Program-made: the position numbers and the translations under genes
Shown here: one piece after another, positions 10,094 through 21,400 of the stretch
Layout: each line of letters begins with the position of its first letter
Position numbering within the stretch: the first letter of the stretch is position 1
The notes under the pieces: model-generated
Seen by the model: only the letters and a program-made list of their open reading frames with translations
The model's database searches: none
What the model was told of the DNA's origin: nothing
NCBI GenBank assembly: GCA_903813345.2
Contig: CAIIXF020000042.1
Location: forward strand, 1 to 45,149
DNA length: 45,149 nucleotides
From: Owenia fusiformis
Lineage: Eukaryota > Annelida > Polychaeta > Sabellida > Oweniidae
Reading direction: 5' to 3'

Positions 10094-12082
10094 GGAGGGT
10101 CTCATCCTAAGAGTGTCTCGTCCGACGACGTGTCATCCCGAGATGACACGAGGCATCACCACTCTGTTCAACTTGAACTATAACATCATTTTATACCATT
10201 AATTTCAATTTTCGAAAGAAAAATTTCTTTCGTACCGCTCATCCGAGGAGGGTCTCATCCTAAGAGTGTCTCGTCCGGCGACGTGTCATCCCGAGATGAC
10301 ACGAGGCATCACCACTCTGTTCAACTTGAACTATAACATCATTTTATACCATTAATTTCAATTTTCGAAAGAAAAATTTCTTTCGTACCGCTCATCCGAG
10401 GAGGGTCTCATCCTAAGAGTGTCTCGTCCGGCTACGTGTCATCCCGAGATGACACGAGGCATCACCACGCTGTTCAACTTGAACTATAACATCATTTTAT
10501 ACCATTAATTTCAATTTTCGAAAGAAAAATTTCTTTCGTACCGCTCATCCGAGGAGGGTCTCATCCTAAGAGTGTCTCGTCCGGCGACGTGTCATCCCGA
10601 GATGACACGAGGCATCACCACTCTGTTCAACTTGAACTATAACATCATTTTATACCATTAATTTCAATTTTCGAAAGAAAAATTTCTTTCGTACCGCTCA
10701 TCCGAGGAGGGTCTCATCCTAAGAGTGTCTCGTCCGGCGACGTGTCATCCCGAGATGACACGAGGCATCACCACTCTGTTCAACTTGAACTATAACATCA
10801 TTTTATACCATTAATTTCAATTTTTGAAAGAAAAATTTCTTTCGTACCGCTCATCCGAGGAGGGTCTCATCCTAAGAGTGTCTCGTCCGGCGACGTGTCA
10901 TCCCGAGATGACACGAGGCATCACCACTCTGTTCAACTTGAACTATAACATCATTTTATACCATTAATTTCAATTTTCGAAAGAAAAATTTCTTTCGTAC
11001 CGCTCATCCGAGGAGGGTCTCATCCTAAGAGTGTCTCGTCCGGCGATCTGTCATCCCGAGATGACACGAGGCATCACCACTCTGTTCAACTTGAACTATA
11101 ACATCATTTTATACCATTAATTTCAATTTTCGAAAGAAAAATTTCCTTTGTACCGCTCATCCGAGGAGGGTCTCATCCTAAGAGTGTCTCGTCCGGCGAC
11201 GTGTCATCCCGAGATGACACGAGGCATCACCACTCTGTTCAACTTGAACTATAACATCATTTTATACCATTAATTTCAATTTTCGAAAGAAAAATTTCTT
11301 TCGTACCGCTCATTCGAGGAGGGTCTCATCCTAAGAGTGTCTCGTCCGGCGACGTGTCATCCGGAGATGACACGAGGCATCACCACTCTGTTCAACTTGA
11401 ACTATAACATCATTTTATACCATTAATTTCAATTTTCGAAAGAAAAATTTCTTTCGTACCGCTCATCCGAGGAGGGTCTCATCCTAAGAGTGTCTCGTCC
11501 GGCGACGTGTCATCCCGAGATGACACGAGGCATCACCACTCTGTTCAACTTGAACTATAACATCATTTTATACCATTAATTTCAATTTTCGAAAGAAAAA
11601 TTTCTTTCGTACCGCTCATCCGAGGAGGGTCTCATCCTAAGAGTGTCTCGTCCGGCGACGTGTCATCCCGAGATGACACGAGGCATCACCACTCTGTTCA
11701 ACTTGAACTATAACATCATTTTATACCATTAATTTCAATTTTCGAAAGAAAAATTTCTTTCGTACCGCTCATCCGAGGAGGGTCTCATCCTAAGAGTGTC
11801 TCGTCCGGCGACGTGTCATCCCGAGATGACACGAGGCATCACCACTCTGTTCAACTTGAACTATAACATCATTTTATACCATTAATTTCAATTTTGGAAA
11901 GATAAATTTCTTTCGTACCGCTCATCCGAGGAGGGTCTCATCCTAAGAGTGTCTCGTCCGGCGACGTGTCATCCCGAGATGACACGAGGCATCACCACTC
12001 TGTTCAACTTGAACTATAACATCATTTTATACCATTAATTTCAATTTTCGAAAGAAAAATTTCTTTCGTACCGCTCATCCGA
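10068..12082. repeat. Segment duplication in family A, copy 2
   Basis: Second copy of the variant series that starts near 4901, in the same order. One extra 153-bp monomer lies between the CAATTTTTG and CATTCGAGG marks. The most divergent unit in that stretch starts at 11,012 and carries GGCGATCTGTC and TTTCCTTTGTACC; it is the likely extra one. The first units of this copy also carry GACGACG and GTAACGC variants that copy 1 lacks, so its left edge looks like a recombination join with the preceding higher-order unit. After the unit at 11,930 the match ends: copy 1 goes on to a CTGGCGAC unit and copy 2 does not. Confidence 0.82.
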
Positions 12083-13142
12083 GGAGGGTCTCATCCTAAG
12101 AGTGTCTCGTCCGGCGACGTGTCATCCCGAGATGACACGAGGCATCACCACTCTGTTCAACTTGAACTATAACATCATTTTATACCATTAATTTCAATTT
12201 TCGAAAGAAAAATTTCTTTCGTACCGCTCATCCGAGGAGGGTCTCATCCTAAGAGTGTCTCGTCCGGCGACGTGTCATCCCAAGATGACACGAGGCATCA
12301 CCACTCTGTTCAACTTGAACTATAACATCATTTTATACCATTAATTTCAATTTTCGAAAGAAAAATTTCTTTCGTACCGCTCATCCGAGGAGGGTCTCAT
12401 CCTAAGAGTGTCTCGTCCGGCGACGTGTCATCCCGAGATAACACGAGGCATCACCACTCTATTCAACTTGAACTATAACATCATTTTATACCATTAATTT
12501 CAATTTTCGAAAGAAAAATTTCTTTCGTACCGCTCATCCGAGGAGGGTCTCATCCTAAGAGTGTCTCGTCCGGCGACGTGTCATCCCGAGATGACACGAG
12601 GCATCACCACTCTGTTCAACTTGAACTATAACATCATTTTATACCATTAATTTCAATTTTCGAAAGAAAAATTTCTTTCGTACCGCTCATCCGAGGAGGG
12701 TCTCATCCTAAGAGTGTCTCGTCCGGCGACGTGTCATCCCGAGATGACACGAGGCATCACCACTCTGTTCAACTTGAACTATAACATCATTTTATACCAT
12801 TAATTTCAATTTTCGAAAGAAAAATTTCTTTCGTACCGCTCATCCGAGGAGGGTCTCATCCTAAGAGTGTCTCGTCCGGCGACGTGTCATCCCGAGATGA
12901 CACGAGGCATCACCACTCTGTTCAACTTGAACTATAACATCATTTTATACCATTAATTTCAATTTTCGAAAGAAAAATTTCTTTCGTACCGCTCATCCGA
13001 GGAGGGTCTCATCCTAAGAGTGTCTCGTCCGGCGACGTGTCATCCCGAGATGACACGAGGCATCACCACTCTGTTCAACTTGAACTATAACATCATTTTA
13101 TACCATTAATTTCAATTTTCGAAAGAAAAATTTCTTTCGTAC
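12083..13142. repeat. Near-consensus family A monomers before the junction
   Basis: Seven monomers with little variation: CCCAAGATG near 12,281, GAGATAACAC near 12,436 and CTCTATTCAAC near 12,458 are the changes I see, and the last four units look like consensus. None of the higher-order marks CCATGG, TATATC or GACGACG is present. The array is thus uniform just before family B begins. Confidence 0.85.
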
Positions 13143-13148
13143 CGCTCG
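13142..13148. other. In-phase junction between families A and B
   Basis: The switch falls inside one monomer. At 13,142 the base is C, as in the A motif GTACCGCTC, where B has G. At 13,148 the base is G, as in the B motif CTCGTCC, where A has A. The shared CGCTC at 13,143-13,147 lies between. After it every diagnostic base is of B type, beginning with CATGTTAAG, and before it every one is of A type. The 153-bp spacing is kept across the junction. This is what homologous unequal exchange or conversion between two related arrays would leave, not a blunt end-joining event. Confidence 0.9.
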
Positions 13149-16100
13149 TCCGAGGAGGGTCTCATGTTAAGTGTGTCTCGGCCGGAGACGTGTCATCCCG
13201 AGATGACACGAGACATCACCACTCTGTTCAACTTGAACTATAACATCATTTTAGACCATTAATTTCAATTTTAGAGAGAAAAATTTATTTCGTAGCGCTC
13301 GTCCGAGGAGGGTCTCATGTTAAGTGTGTCTCGGCCGGAGACGTGTCATCCCGAGATGACACGAGACATCACCACTCTGTTCAACTTGAACTATAACATC
13401 ATTTTAGACCATTAATTTCAATTTTAGAGAGAAAAATTTATTTCGTAGCGCTCGTCCGAGGAGGGTCTCATGTTAAGTGTGTCTCGGCCGGAGACGTGTC
13501 ATCCCGAGATGACACGAGACATCACCACTCTGTTCAACTTGAACTATAACATCATTTTAGACCATTAATTTCAATTTTAGAGAGAAAAATTTATTTCATA
13601 GCGCTCGTCCGAGGAGGGTCTCATGTTAAGTGTGTCTCGGCCGGAGACGTGTCATCCCGAGATGACACGAGACATCACCACTCTGTTCAACTTGAACTAT
13701 AACATCATTTTAGACCATTAATTTCAATTTTAGAGAGAAAAATTTATTTCGTAGCGCTCGTCCGAGGAGGGTCTCATGTTAAGTGTGTCTCGGCCGGAGA
13801 CGTGTCATCCCGAGATGACACGAGACATCACCACTCTGTTCAACTTGAACTATAACATCATTTTAGACCATTAATTTCAATTTTAGAGAGAAAAATTTAT
13901 TTCGTAGCGCTCGTCCGAGGAGGGTCTCATGTTAAGTGTGTCTCGGCCGGAGACGTGTCATCCCGAGATGACACGAGACATCACCACTCTGTTCAACTTG
14001 AACTATAACATCATTTTAGACCATTAATTTCAATTTTAGAGAGAAAAATTTATTTCGTAGCGCTCGTCCGAGGAGGGTCTCATGTTAAGTGTGTCTCGGC
14101 CGGAGACGTGTCATCCCGAGATGACACGAGACATCACCACTCTGTTCAACTTGAACTATAACATCATTTTAGACCATTAATTTCAATTTTAGAGAGAAAA
14201 ATTTATTTCGTAGCGCTCGTCCGAGGAGGGTCTCATGTTAAGTGTGTCTCGGCCGGAGACGTGTCATCCCGAGATGACACGAGACATCACCACTCTGTTC
14301 AACTTGAACTATAACATCATTTTAGACCATTAATTTCAATTTTAGAGAGAAAAATTTATTTCGTAGCGCTCGTCCGAGGAGGGTCTCATGTTAAGTGTGT
14401 CTCGGCCGGAGACGTGTCATCCCGAGATGACACGAGACATCACCACTCTGTTCAACTTGAACTATAACATCATTTTAGACCATTAATTTCAATTTTAGAG
14501 AGAAAAATTTATTTCGTAGCGCTCGTCCGAGGAGGGTCTCATGTTAAGTGTGTCTCGGCCGGAGACGTGTCATCCCGAGATGACACGAGACATCACCACT
14601 CATTTCAACTTGAACTATAACATCATTTTAGACCATTAATTTCAATTTTAGAGAGAAAAATTTATTTCGTAGCGCTCGTCCGAGGAGGGTCTCATGTTAA
14701 GTGTGTCTCGGCCGGAGACGTGTCATCCCGAGATGACACGAGACATCACCACTCTGTTCAACTTGAACTATAACATCATTTTAGACCATTAATTTCAATT
14801 TTAGAGAGAAAAATTTATTTCGTAGCGCTCGTCCGAGGAGGGTCTCATGTTAAGTGTGTCTCGGCCGGAGACGTGTCATCCCGAGATGACACGAGACATC
14901 ACCACTCTGTTCAACTTGAACTATAACATCATTTTAGACCATGAATTTCAATTTTAGAGAGAAAAATTTATTTCGTAGCGCTCGTCCGAGGAGGGTCTCA
15001 TGTTAAGTGTGTCTCGGCCGGAGACGTGTCATCCCGAGATGACACGAGACATCACCACTCTGTTCAACTTGGACTATAACATCATTTTAGACCATTCATT
15101 TCAATTTTAGAGAGAAAAATTTATTTCGTAGCGCTCGTCCGAGGAGGGTCTCATGTTAAGTGTGTCTCGGCCGGAGACGTGTCATCCCGAGATGACACGA
15201 GACATCACCACTCTGTTCAACTTGAACTATAACATCATTTTAGACCATTAATTTCAATTTTAGAGAGAAAAATTTATTTCGTAGCGCTCGTCCGAGGAGG
15301 GTCTCATGTTAAGTGTGTCTCGGCCGGAGACGTGTCATCCCGAGATGACACGAGACATCACCACTCTGTTCAACTTGGACTATAACATCATTTTAGACCA
15401 TTCATTTCAATTTTAGAGAGAAAAATTTATTTCGTAGCGCTCGTCCGAGGAGGGTCTCATGTTAAGTGTGTCTCGGCCGGAGACGTGTCATCCCGAGATG
15501 ACACGAGACATCACCACTCTGTTCAACTTGAACTATAACATCATTTTAGACCATTAATTTCAATTTTAGAGAGAAAAATTTATTTCGTAGCGCTCGTCCG
15601 AGGAGGGTCTCATGTTAAGTGTGTCTCGGCCGGAGACGTGTCATCCCGAGATGACACGAGACATCACCACTCTGTTCAACTTGAACTATAACATCATTTT
15701 AGACCATTAATTTCAATTTTAGAGAGAAAAATTTATTTCGTAGCGCTCGTCCGAGGAGGGTCTCATGTTAAGTGTGTCTCGGCCGGAGACGTGTCATCCC
15801 GAGATGACACGAGACATCACCACTCTGTTCAACTTGAACTATAACATCATTTTAGACCATTAATTTCAATTTTAGAGAGAAAAATTTATTTCGTAGCGCT
15901 CGTCCGAGGAGGGTCTCATGTTAAGTGTGTCTCGGCCGGAGACGTGTCATCCCGAGATGACACGAGACATCACCACTCTGTTCAACTTGAACTATAACAT
16001 CATTTTAGACCATTAATTTCAATTTTAGAGAGAAAAATTTATTTCGTAGCGCTCGTTCGAGGAGGGTCTCATGTTAAGTGTGTCTCGGCCGGAGACGTGT

Positions 16101-18486
16101 CATCCCGAGATGACACGAGACATCACCACTCTGTTCAACTTGAACTATAACATCATTTTAGACCATTAATTTCAATTTTAGAGAGAAAAATTTATTTCGT
16201 AGCGCTCGTCCGAGGAGGGTCTCATGTTAAGTGTGTCTCGGCCGGAGACGTGTCATCCCGAGATGACACGAGACATCACCACTCTGTTCAACTTGAACTA
16301 TAACATCATTTTAGACCATTAATTTCAATTTTAGAGAGAAAAATTTATTTCGTAGCGCTCGTCCGAGGAGGGTCTCATGTTAAGTGTGTCTCGGCCGGAG
16401 ACGTGTCATCCCGAGATGACACGAGACATCACCACTCTGTTCAACTTGAACTATAACATCATTTTAGACCATTAATTTCAATTTTAGAGAGAAAAATTTA
16501 TTTCGTAGCGCTCGTCCGAGGAGGGTCTCATGTTAAGTGTGTCTCGGCCGGAGACGTGTCATCCCGAGATGACACGAGACATCACCACTCTGTTCAACTT
16601 GAACTATAACATCATTTTAGACCATTAATTTCAATTTTAGAGAGAAAAATTTATTTCGTAGCGCTCGTCCGAGGAGGGTCTCATGTTAAGTGTGTCTCGG
16701 CCGGAGACGTGTCATCCCGAGATGACACGAGACATCACCACTCTGTTCAACTTGAACTATAACATCATTTTAGACCATTAATTTCAATTTTAGAGAGAAA
16801 AATTTATTTCGTAGCGCTCGTCCGAGGAGGGTCTCATGTTAAGTGTGTCTCGGCCGGAGACGTGTCATCCCGAGATGACACGAGACATCACCACTCTGTT
16901 CAACTTGAACTATAACATCATTTTAGACCATTAATTTCAATTTTAGAGAGAAAAATTTATTTCGTAGCGCTCGTCCGAGGAGGGTCTCATGTTAAGTGTG
17001 TCTCGGCCGGAGACGTGTCATCCCGAGATGACACGAGACATCACCACTCTGTTCAACTTGAACTATAACATCATTTTAGACCATTAATTTCAATTTTAGA
17101 GAGAAAAAATTTATTTCGTAGCGCTCGTCCGAGGAGGGTCTCATGTTAAGTGTGTCTCGGCCGGAGACGTGTCATCCCGAGATGACACGAGACATCACCA
17201 CTCTGTTCAACTTGAACTATAACATCATTTTAGACCATTAATTTCAATTTTAGAGAGAAAAATTTATTTCGTAGCGCTCGTCCGAGGAGGGTCTCATGTT
17301 AAGTGTGTCTCGGCCGGAGACGTGTCATCCCGAGATGACACGAGACATCACCACTCTGTTCAACTTGAACTATAACATCATTTTAGACCATTAATTTCAA
17401 TTTTAGAGAGAAAAATTTATTTCGTAGCGCTCGTCCGAGGAGGGTCTCATGTTAAGTGTGTCTCGGCCGGAGACGTGTCATCCCGAGATGACACGAGACA
17501 TCACCACTCTGTTCAACTTGAACTATAACATCATTTTAGACCATTAATTTCAATTTTAGAGAGAAAAATTTATTTCGTAGCGCTCGTCCGAGGAGGGTCT
17601 CATGTTAAGTGTGTCTCGGCCGGAGACGTGTCATCCCGAGATGACACGAGACATCACCACTCTGTTCAACTTGAACTATAACATCATTTTAGACCATTAA
17701 TTTCAATTTTAGAGAGAAAAATTTATTTCGTAGCGCTCGTCCGAGGAGGGTCTCATGTTAAGTGTGTCTCGGCCGGAGACGTGTCATCCCGAGATGACAC
17801 GAGACATCACCACTCTGTTCAACTTGAACTATAACATCATTTTAGACCATTAATTTCAATTTTAGAGAGAAAAATTTATTTCGTAGCGCTCGTCCGAGGA
17901 GGGTCTCATGTTAAGTGTGTCTCGGCCGGAGACGTGTCATCCCGAGATGACACGAGACATCACCACTCTGTTCAACTTGAACTATAACATCATTTTAGAC
18001 CATTAATTTCAATTTTAGAGAGAAAAATTTATTTCGTAGCGCTCGTCCGAGGAGGGTCTCATGTTAAGTGTGTCTCGGCCGGAGACGTGTCATCCCGAGA
18101 TGACACGAGACATCACCACTCTGTTCAACTTGAACTATAACATCATTTTAGACCATTAATTTCAATTTTAGAGAGAAAAATTTATTTCGTAGCGCTCGTC
18201 CGAGGAGGGTCTCATGTTAAGTGTGTCTCGGCCGGAGACGTGTCATCCCGAGATGACACGAGACATCACCACTCTGTTCAACTTGAACTATAACATCATT
18301 TTAGACCATTAATTTCAATTTTAGAGAGAAAAATTTATTTCGTAGCGCTCGTCCGAGGAGGGTCTCATGTTAAGTGTGTCTCGGCCGGAGACGTGTCATC
18401 CCGAGATGACACGAGACATCACCACTCTGTTCAACTTGAACTATAACATCATTTTAGACCATTAATTTCAATTTTAGAGAGAAAAT
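13148..18486. repeat. Family B, lightly variable zone
   Basis: About 35 units with few changes: TTTCATAGC at 13,598, CATTTCAAC at about 14,601, CATGAATTT near 14,941, a pair of monomers with CTTGGACTAT plus CCATTCATTT at 15,071 and 15,377, CTCGTTCGAGG near 16,056, one extra A near 17,107 and GAAAATTTTATTT at 18,486. The pair at 15,071 and 15,377 is 306 bp apart, exactly two monomers, and shares both changes, so it is a local two-monomer duplication or conversion. Apart from the extra A the spacing is exactly 153 bp. Confidence 0.9.
13175..13189. repeat. Dyad 4, first copy, family B only: GTCTC / GAGAC
   Basis: Five-base arms GTCTC and GAGAC surround GGCCG, with an EagI site CGGCCG at the centre. 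It touches dyad 1, whose left arm begins on the last base of GAGAC. In family A the same place reads GTCTCGTCCGGCGAC and only three bases per arm pair, so the symmetry was gained by two substitutions in B or lost in A. Confidence 0.8.
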
Positions 18487-21400
18487 TTTATTTCGTAGCG
18501 CTCGTCCGAGGAGGGTCTCATGTTAAGTGTGTCTCGGCCGGAGACGTGTCATCCCGAGATGACACGAGACATCACCACTCTGTTCAACTTGAACTATAAC
18601 ATCATTTTAGACCATTAATTTCAATTTTAGAGAGAAAAATTTATTTCGTAGCGCTCGTCCGAGGAGGGTCTCATGTTAAGTGTGTCTCGGCCGGAGACGT
18701 GTCATCCCGAGATGACACGAGACATCACCACTCTGTTCAACTTGAACTATAACATCATTTTAGACCATTAATTTCAATTTTAGAGAGAAAAATTTATTTC
18801 GTAGCGCTCGTCCGAGGAGGGTCTCATGTTAAGTGTGTCTCGGCCGGAGACGTGTCATCCCGAGATGACACGAGACATCACCACTCTGTTCAACTTGAAC
18901 TATAACATCATTTTAGACCATTAATTTCAATTTTAGAGAGAAAAATTTATTTCGTAGCGCTCGTCCGAGGAGGGTCTCATGTTAAGTGTGTCTCGGCCGG
19001 AGACGTGTCATCCCGAGATGACACGAGACATCACCACTCTGTTCAACTTGAACTATAACATCATTTTAGACCATTAATTTCAATTTTAGAGAGAAAAATT
19101 TATTTCGTAGCGCTCGTCCGAGGAGGGTCTCATGTTAAGTGTGTCTCGGCCGGAGACGTGTCATCCCGAGATGACACGAGACATCACCACTCTGTTCAAC
19201 TTGAACTATAACATCATTTTAGACCATTAATTTCAATTTTAGAGAGAAAAATTTATTTCGTAGCGCTCGTCCGAGGAGGGTCTCATGTTAAGTGTGTCTC
19301 GGCCGGAGACGTGTCATCCCGAGATGACACGAGACATCACCACTCTGTTCAACTTGAACTATAACATCATTTTAGACCATTAATTTCAATTTTAGAGAGA
19401 AAAATTTATTTCGTAGCGCTCGTCCGAGGAGGGTCTCATGTTAAGTGTGTCTCGGCCGGAGACGTGTCATCCCGAGATGACACGAGACATCACCACTCTG
19501 TTCAACTTGAACTATAACATCATTTTAGACCATTAATTTCAATTTTAGAGAGAAAAATTTATTTCGTAGCGCTCGTCCGAGGAGGGTCTCATGTTAAGTG
19601 TGTCTCGGCCGGAGACGTGTCATCCCGAGATGACACGAGACATCACCACTCTGTTCAACTTGAACTATAACATCATTTTAGACCATTAATTTCAATTTTA
19701 GAGAGAAAAATTTATTTCGTAGCGCTCGTCCGAGGAGGGTCTCATGTTAAGTGTGTCTCGGCCGGAGACGTGTCATCCCGAGATGACACGAGACATCACC
19801 ACTCTGTTCAACTTGAACTATAACATCATTTTAGACCATTAATTTCAATTTTAGAGAGAAAAATTTATTTCGTAGCGCTCGTCCGAGGAGGGTCTCATGT
19901 TAAGTGTGTCTCGGCCGGAGACGTGTCATCCCGAGATGACACGAGACATCACCACTCTGTTCAACTTGAACTATAACATCATTTTAGACCATTAATTTCA
20001 ATTTTAGAGAGAAAAATTTATTTCGTAGCGCTCGTCCGAGGAGGGTCTCATGTTAAGTGTGTCTCGGCCGGAGACGTGTCATCCCGAGATGACACGAGAC
20101 ATCACCACTCTGTTCAACTTGAACTATAACATCATTTTAGACCATTAATTTCAATTTTAGAGAGAAAAATTTATTTCGTAGCGCTCGTCCGAGGAGGGTC
20201 TCATGTTAAGTGTGTCTCGGCCGGAGACGTGTCATCCCGAGATGACACGAGACATCACCACTCTGTTCAACTTGAACTATAACATCATTTTAGACCATTA
20301 ATTTCAATTTTAGAGAGAAAAATTTATTTCGTAGCGCTCGTCCGAGGAGGGTCTCATGTTAAGTGTGTCTCGGCCGGAGACGTGTCATCCCGAGATGACA
20401 CGAGACATCACCACTCTGTTCAACTTGAACTATAACATCATTTTAGACCATTAATTTCAATTTTAGAGAGAAAAATTTATTTCGTAGCGCTCGTCCGAGG
20501 AGGGTCTCATGTTAAGTGTGTCTCGGCCGGAGACGTGTCATCCCGAGATGACACGAGACATCACCACTCTGTTCAACTTGAACTATAACATCATTTTAGA
20601 CCATTAATTTCAATTTTAGAGAGAAAAATTTATTTCGTAGCGCTCGTCCGAGGAGGGTCTCATGTTAAGTGTGTCTCGGCCGGAGACGTGTCATCCCGAG
20701 ATGACACGAGACATCACCACTCTGTTCAACTTGAACTATAACATCATTTTAGACCATTAATTTCAATTTTAGAGAGAAAAATTTATTTCGTAGCGCTCGT
20801 CCGAGGAGGGTCTCATGTTAAGTGTGTCTCGGCCGGAGACGTGTCATCCCGAGATGACACGAGACATCACCACTCTGTTCAACTTGAACTATAACATCAT
20901 TTTAGACCATTAATTTCAATTTTAGAGAGAAAAATTTATTTCGTAGCGCTCGTCCGAGGAGGGTCTCATGTTAAGTGTGTCTCGGCCGGAGACGTGTCAT
21001 CCCGAGATGACACGAGACATCACCACTCTGTTCAACTTGAACTATAACATCATTTTAGACCATTAATTTCAATTTTAGAGAGAAAAATTTATTTCGTAGC
21101 GCTCGTCCGAGGAGGGTCTCATGTTAAGTGTGTCTCGGCCGGAGACGTGTCATCCCGAGATGACACGAGACATCACCACTCTGTTCAACTTGAACTATAA
21201 CATCATTTTAGACCATTAATTTCAATTTTAGAGAGAAAAATTTATTTCGTAGCGCTCGTCCGAGGAGGGTCTCATGTTAAGTGTGTCTCGGCCGGAGACG
21301 TGTCATCCCGAGATGACACGAGACATCACCACTCTGTTCAACTTGAACTATAACATCATTTTAGACCATTAATTTCAATTTTAGAGAGAAAAATTTATTT

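Larger units (their letters stand above)
1..13142. repeat. Satellite family A array (86 units)
   Basis: Family A monomers are marked by CATCCTAAGAG, CGTCCGGCGAC, GAGGCATC, TTATACC, TTTTCGAAAG, TTTCTTTCG, GTACCGCTC and CTCATCC. Between 31 and 13,154 there are 85 units of 153 bp and one of 118 bp; the lengths add up exactly, so there is no single-base indel in 13 kb. Variation is by substitution, usually none to three per monomer, and the same variants recur at fixed monomer distances, which exposes higher-order repeats. Each monomer carries about ten CpG sites. The first monomers in the window, and the end of the one starting at 2479, have TTTATTTCG as in family B, so that base may be an older state or a mark of exchange. 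Confidence 0.95.
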
